A stretch of DNA of 64,000 nt from positions 62,001-126,000 of the forward strand of contig JBAJFE010000012.1 of the NCBI GenBank assembly GCA_037903355.1. Reading direction: 5' to 3'. Under the pieces are notes generated by a model. That model made no database searches and had not been told where the DNA came from. It worked only from the letters and a program-made list of their open reading frames with translations. Source of the DNA: Trichuris trichiura (lineage: Eukaryota > Nematoda > Enoplea > Trichinellida > Trichuridae). Both the position numbers and the translations under genes were made by a program. This document shows positions 23,866-34,070 of the stretch, piece after piece (within the stretch, counting starts at the first letter, position 1; the number at the start of each line of letters is the position of its first letter).

Positions 23866-24652
23866 CTGTAATAAATTGGAATTTCAAGACAAGGATGGAT
23901 GATTTGCGGTTTTAATACCATCAACACCCGACGGACTCTTATCCTCACCTTCCAAATCAAATTCAGACTCCCGCTTTACATACTCGACATTTTCTGCCAA
24001 CTCTTTAAAATCAGGAGCAGAGGCACTTCCTCTTTTGCTCCTGCAGCGGAACCTCTTTTGTTAGTGTTGTCGATGTCGTGGAACGTCGGTTGAGTGCTCG
24101 CCACACTGTCTAACTGACTAGATGGAACCAAGGCTCCACATCTCAAAATATACCTGACAACTGAGGTACCTGACAAAATTTGTCGGATGGAATGGCTTGC
24201 AACTATGGAGATTGACTCGGCGAGCGGTATCCCTTAAAGCGATGACGGGTTTCGGATTTAGCCGAAAGCTTCGCAGTTAACGCGAATACTGATAAACGTT
24301 ATAAAGAAAACTGGTTAGAACTGCAAAGAAAACTTTTATGAAAAACATACCTTATGCGTTATAGCCATATACCTTAGGCACTGTGAGAACAAACTGCAAA
24401 TGCGTGAGCATAAAGTTGGTTGAACGCAATGAAAGGTAAAATAAGAACTTTGCTCAGGACGAATGCCAGAGAATCTCGTAGCACTATGGAAGTTTTTTAC
24501 TCATATGTTTGTGGATACAGATGGGTGTTTGCTGCAAACTATTAATAGTTGTTATCCCGCGATTATGCATAGCTTTTAGTTGATATACTGCAAAACCAAA
24601 TAACCATGCAACATTGGTGTAAAGTAAACTGAAACTAAAATAAAACGAAAAA
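23866..24652. other. Upstream of the acidic-protein gene; old foldback remnant
   Basis: Contains a minus-strand stretch (about 24033-23944) reading SASAPDFKELAENVEYVKRESEF, a possible 5' exon of the acidic-protein gene whose phase I could not reconcile with the next exon. The part at about 24060-24300 is a degenerate relative of the foldback element at 57186-57628, with the CGATGACGGGTTTCGG and GCCGAAAGC pieces still visible. Confidence 0.4.
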
Positions 24653-24770
24653 GCCTACGACACCAAGTGTTCCCATGTTGTCTCCAACCATAGTACTAAC
24701 CCGGCCTAACGTTGCTTAACTTCGCAGATCTGACGGGATGCGGTGCTTTCAACGTAGTATGATCGTAGGC
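24653..24770 (-). rRNA. 5S ribosomal RNA
   Basis: On the minus strand this 118-nt sequence begins GCCTACGATCATAC and ends GTGTCGTAGGC, closing the 8-bp terminal helix GCCUACGA/UCGUAGGC. It contains the conserved GAAGTTAAGCAAC block (loops B/C) and the GGTTAGTACTATGGTTGGAG block that holds the internal Pol III promoter region. A T5 terminator follows directly. It is a dispersed single gene, repeated only by the arm copy, and not part of a tandem array in this window. Confidence 0.96.
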
Positions 24771-25085
24771 AATCCAACAATCCTCGAAAGTTCTTACGGG
24801 CAAGATTTTAACACGCACGTGAGAACTTAATTCCACTTTACGTAAGCTGACAGCACCCCATGAAACACATTTCGTTAGTACACTTGAATCGTACTCTTTT
24901 CGCTTTATCTCAGCCGCGGCATTTCCATTACATCTGGACTCTCATAAAAGTATTTATACGTTAAACCAGTGATCCTCACGGTGAGCCGGTACTACTTGAG
25001 CTTTTCAACAATTCACCTAGAAAACTGCCATTCCACAGTTAGAAATTCTGTGACTACCTCTCACCATGGTTTGCTCATAACCATA

Positions 25086-25157
25086 GCCCCGGTGGCGCAG
25101 TCGGTAGCGCGTGAGTCTCATAATCTCAAGGTCGTGGGTTCGAGACCCACCCGAGGC
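25086..25157 (+). tRNA. tRNA-Met(CAT), elongator type
   Basis: A 72-nt cloverleaf. Acceptor stem GCCCCGG/CCGAGGC has one internal C-A mismatch, the anticodon stem TGAGT/TCTCA-type arm has loop CTCATAA with anticodon CAT, and the T arm GTGGG/CCCAC has loop TTCGAGA. The internal A box (TGGCGCAGTCGG) and B box (GGTTCGAGACC) are intact, and there is no intron. It lies 315 bp from the divergently oriented 5S gene. The second arm carries an identical mismatch. Confidence 0.92.
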
Positions 25158-26834
25158 ACTAGTCGTTGTCTCTGTAGCAGCGATGGCAGAAGGGAATATC
25201 TTTTATGAGTGATACGAGTCAGGATTATAAGGAAACGAGTATGTACTAGTGTTCTGGTCAGTTCGCACAGCTAAAGTGTTAATTGTTTTTGAAAATCAAG
25301 CTCCCTGTCGCTACCACTAATCATAAAGTCAACCACTCGCTGGAAACCACTGGAAAAATTAACTGGGAAAGGTAGAACAGGGTAAGGCCCTGTTTCGAAA
25401 GACGGGGTGTCTTTTAACAGGCTTAAGTTGTTTCACAGTTGGACTTTTGGTTCACGGGTTTGGCCTGTTTGATGTATCTATAAGGAAACTTCAAGGTGGC
25501 CTACTACGAATAATGAATTTCATTATGTTCAATAACGACAATGGGATCTTTTCGATATTCTCCCCTGTGGCGGCTGTCGCGGGAACTTCGTGGCAGAGAT
25601 GGCCGCAGGGGCACCCCAATGAGTGCGGGTACAAAGCCGTCCGTGGGAGCTCGGCCCAAAGAGCGACATGAAGTCTCGGACAACGACAAGTGAGCACGAC
25701 CTCTCGATCGGCATGAGAAACTGACATCGACGGCCTACCACAAAGATGGCTAGCGTCGGGACTAGCGCCTGTCCCACCGCTTGCTCTCAGTAAGCGGATT
25801 AAACGATGGCTGAACAGCCTGCGGTCCGTGGGAATGCGCAAGGCAGAAGTCGTGGAAGGCTATATATATGCGTTGATTCTGAGCTCAGGCAGTTTAGGCT
25901 ATCAATATCAGCTGTACGTTCGGTCTATCGCTTTTACTCCGTAATAAACCGTTGTTGTACGTGAGTCTTCATGGTCCGGCAAAGCACAAACTTCAAACGG
26001 TAATGCACGACGATACTGCGTACTGAAGTGTGATTAGCGAAGTGTCATTAATGAATGCAAGAGGTCGTTGACCCATAAACCTTATGTTTAGGCTTAGGCT
26101 TAGGCTAGGGCAGCAGAAGATCGCCGGCGAACATATTGTTCCACTGCTCCTTAATCCGCACTTGTCCTCTTCTGAAGTTACCGTCTCAGCTTGCGCAGGG
26201 CAGAATACCGAAGAGACCCCGACAATGCAATGATAAGCATTTTTCAACTATGAAATTTTGCGTCAGTAAAAATTGGAAACAAGATGCAATACATAACTAA
26301 CAATGCTTCCCTCCGCCTAAATAATGCAAATGGCTTTTTAGGAAAATCTACGAAACGAATTTCAAAAATGAATTTACTCACAGTAAACTGATAGAATCTT
26401 CAACTTCGCACTGGAAAGCAAGTTAATTAATTCGACATGACGACAGAGAAAAAGTTTGTTTATACAATGTTAAAAAATGAAACGGTCGGAAAAATTATGA
26501 GATTTTAAGTTACTATACCAAAAGATCGACAGCCTTTGGCAATGATACTTGAGCACATGGAGACAGTGTACTGTACTTTTTACAGTTGTTGTTTAGCTCG
26601 TGTAAATGTAGTCCCATCTGCTGGAGTACAATGTGACATGCGTTCTGTACTTGCATCGTTTAGTTGTACTTGTTTAAAGTTTACCCAAATTCTTCGTGTC
26701 GTTGTTAGTAATCTAGGCTTTGTTGAATGAAATTTTTCGACCGTTAACCCCATGTTCTCACTTTTAATCTGTGCGTGGTTTGGACGACCGGCTTTGAACA
26801 ACGCCAAGTTGTACGAAACTGAAAAGACGCTGAA
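25158..26834. other. Intergenic; conserved ORF pair, telomere-like TTAGGC run
   Basis: Three TTAGGC units lie at 26088-26105 and are also present in the other arm. A 116-codon minus-strand frame (25841-25491) is kept open in both arms but with many replacement changes (right copy 58312-58662), so coding status is uncertain. About 25390-25520 is related to sequence at 32100-32215. No confident gene. Confidence 0.4.
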
Positions 26835-28017
26835 ATGGGTGATGCCGTAGTGAGAAGCGAAATGAAGAAGGCAGAGAAACCTGTTTCATCACTGGAGTCT
26901 CCTGGTGCCGATTGGAATTCGAGAAGGGCACATCAGAAATTCTGCGAGCTTCTAGACTGCCTGAGAATCCAGTCGGAAAGTTTATTTTCACTGTTACAAG
27001 GTAGGTGAGGAAAAACTGTTTTTGCGGCTGCGCCCCTTACCGTTGTACGTTCAGAAGAACATATTTCACCCAATGAGTCATCTATTCCCAATCGGCATTC
27101 GGCAAACATTGGCAGTTTAGAATCGGGGGACCTTACGTCTTCATCGTCAAAAACAGCATGTGAGAATGGGTCTTCAAAAACGGAATTACATAACGAGGGG
27201 CAGCCAGAATTAGTCAAGTCTACGGAAGCTGATAATGTTGAATCGATTTTCACTGATGGTAACCTGGTTGAAAGGTTAGTAGGGTATCACAATTGATTAA
27301 GCGGTATTTTGACGTAGTATTACTCTTAGTTATTTTCGCGCCTATCGCGTATCATTAGAGCAAGGCCGTTGTCCAAATGGTCGTCGTCGGCCAATTGTGA
27401 TGGACGGCTGCAGCTGCGGTACACTGGTGGAACTTCTATGTGGTGTACGTTGCTTTCTACGCGAAGGCCATTGCGTCATCGCACTTCTGCCAGAGAAGAC
27501 ATTTACTCGTTGGTGCCGTAATTCTCTGACTTCTTCCGAATGTTTGCTTTGGATGAAATTAACTGGGTTACTAAGCCCAATAGCAGCGGAAATTTCTGCA
27601 GTTAAGAATGCCAATCTTGTCATCGATTCAAAGTTCAACAATGTACTGCTGAAGCTAGCGTATCTTACAGGGGCGGTCTTGCTGTCAAACAGAAGACTGT
27701 TGTCATTTGGAAGCAGTGATAAGGAATGGGAAAAACTTGCAGCAAATCGCTGCTTACGCTTTCAAATGGACAACAGTCGAGGAGGGGTCTCGGTTTACCA
27801 AAACATTGGAGAATTACAATTCGCACCTTTTGGGCGACATTACTGTACTACACTGAAGTGGCTACTTCAGTTTTCATCAGACAGTCGTGTGGATGTTTTG
27901 GTTAGTCTGCCAGAAAAAAGTCAGTTAAATGAATTTATTGTTCGTTTGGAAGAATTGCTGTCAAGGCTGGGAAAAGAACTTCCAAAAAGGGTCAAACGAA
28001 ACTTGATGTGTGCCTAA
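26835..28017 (+). CDS. Regnase/Zc3h12-like NYN (PIN-type) ribonuclease-domain protein
   Basis: Exons 26835-27000, 27055-27274 and 27330-28017 join in frame to 357 codons, with introns of 54 and 55 bp. The ATG is in good context (GAAATGG) and an in-frame TGA lies just upstream at 26820. Residues 1-130 are Ser/Glu-rich. From about residue 145 the protein reads RRPIVMDG, the first catalytic strand of the Zc3h12a-type NYN nuclease fold. DSKFNNVLLKLAY follows and then WEKL and FGRH, in the order of the family's DDRFxVKLAY, EW and LGRHGP motifs. Known family members degrade mRNA or act in small-RNA pathways. No CCCH zinc finger is present. The Asp expected after the KLAY strand is replaced (YLTGAVLLSNR), so activity is doubtful. 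The short C-terminal helix (about 30 residues) is basic at the end. Unusually short compared with Regnases. Confidence 0.78.
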
Positions 28018-28396
28018 TAATTCTCATTGTATTCTGCAACAACTAAACGCGAGAAATAGCAGAAGTCGCTTAATTCAACTAGTGTGTTTCAATGGCTTTT
28101 TTCTCTTCTGTACATTTTCAGCTGTACGCTTGTCTTGCTTGCGACAATTTCAATTCTTCCGGCGTTGAACAACCGACTTAGAACTGGCATGAGCACGGGG
28201 AATGGGACTGCATTATTAAAGTAAAAAATTGCAACGTTTGTTGAACTATGTTGACGCAATGCGCTTTCTGTTCAATATGCTTCCTTTTTTCGACTATTAA
28301 ACGAAAATTTGCTTGGTTCTGCCAGATCGTTTATCTTCTGGCTGCCCCTCTGTACTAAACCGAGAATGCGCTGAACAAAAGTGGTTATGGGATGTA

Positions 28397-28591
28397 TTTT
28401 TATTTCTGACCGGCCGACAGACTGGTCAACTTACAGAAAGCAAACTAGCATTAGGTCCATATACCACGTCACTGCTAAAGCGGTCGACTTCCCACTTACG
28501 GAGGTTGCCCTTGCTCTTATTAACGTGCGGACAAACCAACTGGTCAAAATTCGGTCAACTTAGGATGTGGTCAGCTTTGGAGGTTCAACTG
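28397..28591 (-). mobile_element. Pogo/Tc1-type terminal segment (left-arm copy)
   Basis: Reverse complement begins CAGTTGAACCTCC after TA at 28591 and carries the same spaced GTTGACC motifs as 1704-1915 and 55103-55300. Present in both arms, so inserted before the inverted duplication. Open frames at 28313-28675 and 28381-28563 lie within it and are not genes. Confidence 0.5.
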
Positions 28592-28844
28592 TATTTTGCT
28601 TTCATTCTCAACCGCTTTTTTACGCTCAGTAAATATGTTACTTGTTTTCATATCATAGTGGATTATCAATGCTAAATATTAAGAGCAGTCTTTTCAAGGA
28701 AAAAGGTTGAGTTAAGGATTTCCATCGTCTATCACAGCCGAGCTGAATTCAGAAACATTTCGCTATAGGCTTTAAGCAAACTCTCAGCCGCGCATGATGA
28801 CAGAGTATAATCAAGTTTCCTTTATTTTGACTGTATATTGATTG

Positions 28845-29403
28845 ATCATAATCTATGTGTAATAAACACGTGCTCATGTGACCACGGCGGACACGAGGAA
28901 GGTCACCGAAGTTAGCCGTGGCCAAACTGACCAATCATTTTACTTCAGCAATTAGGGAAGCAGGTGGAAAACAGACGATTATGCCACGCCCCGAAGTATT
29001 TACACAGAGGAAAGGTATATAAAGCGGTCATTGCGGGTGGTGGCGGTCAGTGTGAATACTGCGCTTGCGTCGTCCTCTTGCGTCTCTCTCTCCTTCGTAG
29101 TTCGGTTTGTCGTGTATTCATCAGGACATCCAATGAATTCTTTTCTAATGGAGCATGGAAGCCAGCTCAACAATTACACTATGTACATGACGTTCAACCA
29201 TTTTTTACTTGCCCATACCTTGGAAGCAGAAGCTTATAGTCAACGCTATACCTGCGATCCATTTCAAGAAGCGATTTGACCTTAGTGCTCCGAGCTCGCC
29301 TTTTCTGAGAAGCAACTCAAAATTTTCTTAACAGTATACTTGCTATTCGGAAAGTGTCTGGAAGAAGTTATGGAATGCTCCATCAAAGCACTTAACACTC
29401 AGA
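28845..29403 (+). pseudogene. Truncated copy of the CCAAT/TATA gene family (copy 1)
   Basis: Matches the start of the intact copy at 36690-37500: a GACCAATCA CCAAT element, TATATAAAG at 29016-29024 and a reading frame starting MNSFLMEHGSQLNNYTMYM at about 29132. The frame breaks at residue 50 (FQEAI then stop), with further sense in another frame (KIFLTVYLLFGKCLEEVMECSI). Homology ends abruptly at 29403, where the pogo-like transposon at 29404 begins. Confidence 0.7.
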
Positions 29404-30560
29404 AATGAAACTGTGCTCTATCTCACGAAATTGTATTTGCAGGCATGTCAGAAATCTGACAAGAGGAAATGAGTTTCCATTGGGCAACATCAGTAATATG
29501 GATGACACGCCAATATTTTTCTGTATGACTGGCAATAGAACCATGGATAGTAAAGGCACAAAGTTTATTGTAGTGAAGGGCACTGGCCATGAAGGAACTC
29601 ACTTCACGGTGATGCTGTCCTGCGTGGCTAATGGAATGAAGCTGAAGCCCATGGCCATATTTAAGAGAAAAAGAAGGCCAAAAGAAGATTTTCCTTCTGG
29701 CGCCTTTGTCCACTATTATGAGAATGGCTGGATGGATGAACAGGTGTGAGCTTGTGAATTGACGGCATCTGGAGAAAAAGACCTGGGCACAGTTACAACA
29801 GAAGCTTATTGGTTTGGGACTCATTTCGAAGTGACGCAGCACAAACAATAAAATCACATTTAAACGAATATAAAATGGAAACAGCCGTAATCCCTGGTGG
29901 GCTTACATTAGTCCTGCAACCGCAGAGTGTTTGCACTAATAAGCCCTTCAGAGACTTTATGCAATAAGAGTGAAAAGAATGTATAACGAACGGGCCGAAG
30001 ACATATGCAGCCGGCGGACGAATGCGAGCTCCGTCGCTCAGTTTGCTGTGCCAGTTCGTAATAAAGGCGTGGAGCAAACTAAAGTCAGAAACCGTTATGA
30101 AATCTTTCCGGAAGTGCATTTTTTCTACGCTGTTAGACGACACAGAAAACGGTGGACTGGCAGACAGTGACGAAGACGATGCTTAGCTTAACTGTATTGT
30201 CTTCTGCAATTAATGTTTTCCACGTTATGTACCATGTTTATCCGCTTCTACAATGCATTCACCTATGTTTTACGTGCAACAGTTGCAATAGATGTCCAAT
30301 AAACCAATTCAATACTGTTCATTTCTCATCGCCTGCACAGTGCTGTACAACACGCGCTAATCGGCAGCTGATCAGTTTTCGCGTTGAAGTTTAGGCAAGA
30401 CAGATTCAACTGAATGGACGATTAGCATTCACGGGAACCTGACCAATCAGAATTAACGTAGACTTGAGCAATGAGTGTCATCGTCCCTGGGCCAACCATT
30501 ACCAGTCTTCACTAACATGGGGGAGAGTTTTTAAACGCCGTGATATACGGGAACTTAAAG
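29404..30560 (+). mobile_element. Pogo/Tigger-like transposon relic (copy 1)
   Basis: The frame 29405-29749 encodes the first half of a DDE_1 (pogo/Tigger/CENP-B-type) catalytic domain: NMDDTPIFF with the first catalytic Asp, NRTMDSKG, KGTGHEGTHFTVMLSC and FKRK, ending GWMDEQV. A stop at 29747-29749 and several later stops disrupt the remainder, although the EEYW..RSLLVWD and QPLD region can be followed out of frame to about 30140. The 3' part carries AATAAA near 30299 and a terminal portion shared with copies at 40.2 and 43.6 kb. The N-terminal DNA-binding half is missing. Inactive. Confidence 0.8.
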
Positions 30561-31424
30561 TAGAGGATGTATAGCACTTTTGTCTATTGTACATACGCAA
30601 TTCGCGTGATTGTAAAAGTTCAAGAACACAAATGCTCGCACAATCTGATTTTTGTATACACAGTCCAGGTGCTTACAGCGAGATTTGTAACCTCACCATT
30701 GAAACTGCCTCATTGGCGGTGCAGTTACTCTCTTTGCTGCTCACTTTGCTCCTTAAACCTAGCGTGGCACCTAACCGCATACTATTTCCATATGTTTAAC
30801 GTGCATACTCAAAATGTGCACCGCCATCACCGGCAGTACACCCAGCAACCAACCAACTGTAGCAACCATGATACAGTTGACGATGAAGGCATTGCGACTT
30901 GCTCGTGCAAAACATCACGCTTCTTGCCGCGCACGTAACAGGCTCACGTTAACCGTCCGTTGAAAATTTCCTGGGCTGCGGGAAAGTAACGTACGCCATT
31001 GACGCCCCATTACTGTGGACAGATAGAACGCCTGCTAACAACACATCTTACATTCTAGACATTGACTCATATATTCAAGAGATACGTTTGCAACTTGCAC
31101 CGGCTACCAAATTACTTAACAGAAGAAAAGTTATAATGTGCGTACCTGCAAAGCAAGCCTTTTCAGGTATTGCGTTGTCCAACCATTTGAAATTCTACTC
31201 ACATTTGAGTATTACCATCTGCGTCCGTAAGCGATGAATACATTTAACAATACAAACGGTACTTGATAGGAAGAACCGTTTCCTCTCACAATCTTAACAA
31301 GAAATTCGTTCACAAGGATGACTACCACGTGCGTATCGCAAAGAATTCCAAAGTATTCCTACGTACGCGCAAACCGGCGTCCCTGAAAGCAAAACAATTC
31401 CACGCCGGCTGCTTTTTTCAAGCA
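30561..31424. other. Unassigned spacer sequence
   Basis: Overlapping open frames at 30567-30938 and 30587-30799 have no recognisable domain. No RNA gene or clear repeat unit. Confidence 0.35.
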
Positions 31425-31780
31425 CAGTAGTTTAAGATGGTCAACAAAAGTGCATGCAGGTCGTGCAATACCTTATAGGTCCAACAAAACAGTCCGTGAA
31501 TCTTTCTTGCGAATCAAAAATTGAGCGACACGAGCAAGCGCGTCAAAATATCCAAACTTATGCTTTCATCCGAAGTCAAAGGTCCATGATACAGCTTAAA
31601 TCGCCAGCAATCAACTTTCTGTCTCTATTTCCAGCCATTGTTTAAAGATCAAAAAACCGCGCTGAAAACAGTGAACGCAAGTTGAACGCTTAAATTTGGG
31701 TTAGCTCGAGAACGGACGCTTTAAATGCTAGTGAAGCATTTCCATCTCGACAAATCAGAAACATCCAAATGATCTACTGA
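31425..31780. repeat. Orphan fragment duplicated at 46243-46590
   Basis: Diverged direct repeat of 46243-46590. Both are best read on the minus strand, where an exon-like block ends GACTTCGGATGAAAGC. At 46.3 kb it is followed by a good GTAAGT donor, but here by ATAAGT, so the donor is broken. Shared blocks such as ACTTATGCTTTCATCCGAAG and CAAAACGGTC-like flanks are seen by eye. Function unknown. Confidence 0.5.
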
Positions 31781-33165
31781 CAATGCAGCGCTTAGTTTCG
31801 GCGTCTTGTTTGTTAATTAAATGAAGTACCTACATTTCATCAGATTACTGCAAGTTAGAACAGAGTAGCTGAAAACATCCCTACCTTTGAATTAATCCTT
31901 TCAGTCTTGCTGCTTCGCGTTTCTTTAAAATTTCGCTGCTGTATCGCATTACCTTAGTCGGAAAACAACGTCATCAATAAGGAATCTTTATTGGCAATTT
32001 CCCTAACGACGTCCTCAACAATCAGAATAGCAGCGGAAAAAAGTTATCACGTTTTATGCGAATGCATTTTTTCTGACTAAGATAGGGAATAAATATAGTC
32101 GCTTCGAAACACGGGGTGTCTTTAAACAGGCTTAGGTAGTTTCATAGTTGATCTTTTGGTTCACGGCTTTGGCCTGTTTGATGTATCTATTAATAAACTT
32201 CAAAACTCCCTACCAACGAATGCATGAGCAAATTGTTAGAAAAAAACAGAACAAATTGTATACCTGTTATTGTACCGTCGTCAGCAGTGGAAGCGAGGTG
32301 CTTATTCGGTAAGGGGGATAAATAGCACACGGGAAAAATGGGTGTGTGGTTAGTTGGGTAGGGTGCAGCATTAGAATTTATTAATTAGTGGAACCCATAC
32401 CTTAGTAACTGCCACCCAGTGTCGTGGTTGATGGTGGAGTTGCTTTTGATGTAAAGTGCCTCCTTTACACGTCTTAGATAAAAAAGTCCTTCTGGCACAT
32501 TCTCTTCGGTTGCGGGTCGAGTGCGCACCGAGAAACGTGCTTAGTGGTCATCAATACGCGGTTTACATTGTGCAGTTTTATGGTCATCATTATTAAGCAT
32601 CTATAGTATACAAAGAAATGTTCCGACTTATCTGGACAGTTTCGAGCGGCGGGAAGACGGAATTATAAAAGAATGCTCTTTCTAGAACCTGCGCACAATA
32701 GGTGAAAGAAAAGCAAGCAGATTCATGTTGAATATTACGCCACGGTCATCTCCCGCGCCCTGCACACGTCCATTAGCTGCACAAAGGCTAGTTGAACGAG
32801 GATATCTTCCTGCTGAGCGTAAATGTGCCTCTTTTACTTCGCAGACGTTTCATTCAGATGGATACTGTGCGTACTGGTTAAGATAACGTTGCATTTTATG
32901 CGTGATGCCGGCTACGCCCCACTCCACCACATGAACCAATCACCGCTCGTGAAAATGACCATTCAGAACATACGGCAGAAGGGATCGCAGGTTTGACACG
33001 GTGACCTTCCCGGCGTAGGGTTGAGCAAGGGAAGCTTTCTGCTGAGAAGCATTGAACGTAAAGCACACGATTCACATCAGAGAATACCTGCCCGCCTGAT
33101 CAAAATGCGCCATAGTTTTTGTGATATATTTGCGCCTGCTTTACGATTCAACCAGCGATTAGCGC
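31781..33165. other. Spacer sequence with a dispersed-repeat copy
   Basis: About 32100-32300 repeats sequence also found near 25390-25520 (GGGGTGTCTTTAAACAGGCTTA-like block and GGCCTGTTTGATGTATCTAT) and near 10020-10110. No gene that I can support. Confidence 0.4.
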
Positions 33166-33600
33166 GTGTTGGCGTTACGGACAAAGAATTGTGTGTTGCT
33201 CATGCGTTTTCCGCAAACGCTTTGTCTGTATAGTTGCTTTTCTCCTACGCTCACTCCAGTTTTGCAAGAGATGTCGCTGCAAGAAGAGCTGCTGGAGTTG
33301 CAGTTGAACGTGGAGTTGAAGGGCAGGTTGTCGCAGGGCTGTCAGCAGTTCTGGCTGCAGAGAAATCCTAGAGTTGTACTGTGGCGTATGGGATGTGGTA
33401 AAAAAATGTTACTGGTTTATCTTCCCTCATCGAGTCTAGTGGAGCGCGCATTTAGCATCATTACGGACCTAATGACCAAGAAACGCAGTCAGCTACAAAT
33501 AGTCAGACGCGGCGATCTCTGTTTGCGATTCACCTCGATCGAGCCCAACATCGACGGGCTAGCTCGACCGCATCAGGGCGAGCTAAGCAGCTGTCCCTGA
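33166..33600 (+). pseudogene. hAT transposase C-terminus (ZBED/Buster type)
   Basis: The frame ends with LVYLPSSSLVERAFSIITD, LMTKKRSQLQI, RGDLCLRFTSIEPNIDGL and a short tail. This is the order of the hAT-family C-terminal dimerisation region in the ZBED5/FAM200/Buster group (PSSYLVEKGFS..TDLLTKKRNRL..RGDLRLxLTxIxPxI). Upstream residues (EELLELQLNVELKGRL, FW, YP-like spacing) also fit. The catalytic RNase H-like core and the BED zinc finger are absent from the window, so this is a truncated relic. No terminal inverted repeats were recognised. Confidence 0.75.
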
Positions 33601-33929
33601 ATTCTCGAAAAACAGCTTACAGAAATAAATCTGTACAGCTGTAGTTGACCTCCTAGCGTTGCAACCATTTCAGCCTATCAGTGCGCTGAAATTGGCCAAT
33701 TAGGATAGGGGACACAGAGATTCGGAAGCCTTTTTAGGGGACCTAAACGGCCTTTTGCTTGAGAAACACTGGTATGATTCTTCAATTTTGGAGGATGAGG
33801 CATTCGGTCCGAAGGAGTAGTGGCTGGAGAGGAAGGAAGGCGCTGCGCGTCAGAAGTGGGTAGCATAGGATAGTCGTCAGAAGATTGCTGGCTCGCTTCA
33901 GGCAGCGGGGCTAAAAGGAATGTTCATTT

Positions 33930-34070
33930 CAGCCTATCGGCTAGGACACTGTCGACTCCACTCAGAGCTTGAGGAGGTGGAACTTGGGCGCACGCTCGAT
34001 AACGCGGTACGGGCCCCTGTAGAGTGGCTGCAAAGTAGGTCTGTGGCAGTCGACCTGGGCGGACGCCTGT
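33930..34070 (-). pseudogene. Gypsy-type retrotransposon integrase C-terminal relic
   Basis: The minus strand reads QPLYRGPYRVIERAPKFHLL, then a stop, then VESTVS, another stop and LADRLK in neighbouring frames. The GPYRV...F.L......STVSVDRLK order is the SH3-like integrase tail of Ty3/gypsy polyproteins. Only about 45 codons survive and frames are broken. No LTR could be paired with it here. The solo LTR at 20348 could belong to a related family, but I cannot show this. Confidence 0.55.

Larger units (their letters stand above)
19827..28733 (+). repeat. Left arm of a giant inverted duplication
   Basis: This segment is repeated as reverse complement at 54962-64000. It contains the INCENP 3' half, the broken acidic-protein gene, 5S rRNA, tRNA-Met and the NYN gene. 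Around the NYN gene, positions in the two arms sum exactly to 83694, so that stretch is collinear without indels. The inner boundary is sharp: homology ends at 28733 (left) and 54962 (right). The left limit given is only where the right copy leaves the window, so the arm may start further left. Confidence 0.95.

Noticed and set aside
24771..25085. Spliced-leader RNA gene next to 5S rRNA
   Set aside because: 5S-linked SL genes occur in some nematodes, but I found no leader plus donor plus Sm-site arrangement between the 5S and tRNA-Met genes.
26933..27641. Minus-strand ORFs of 75-106 codons over the NYN gene, present in both arms
   Set aside because: They overlap well-supported NYN exons and are conserved only because the arms are copies. 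No splice or domain evidence.
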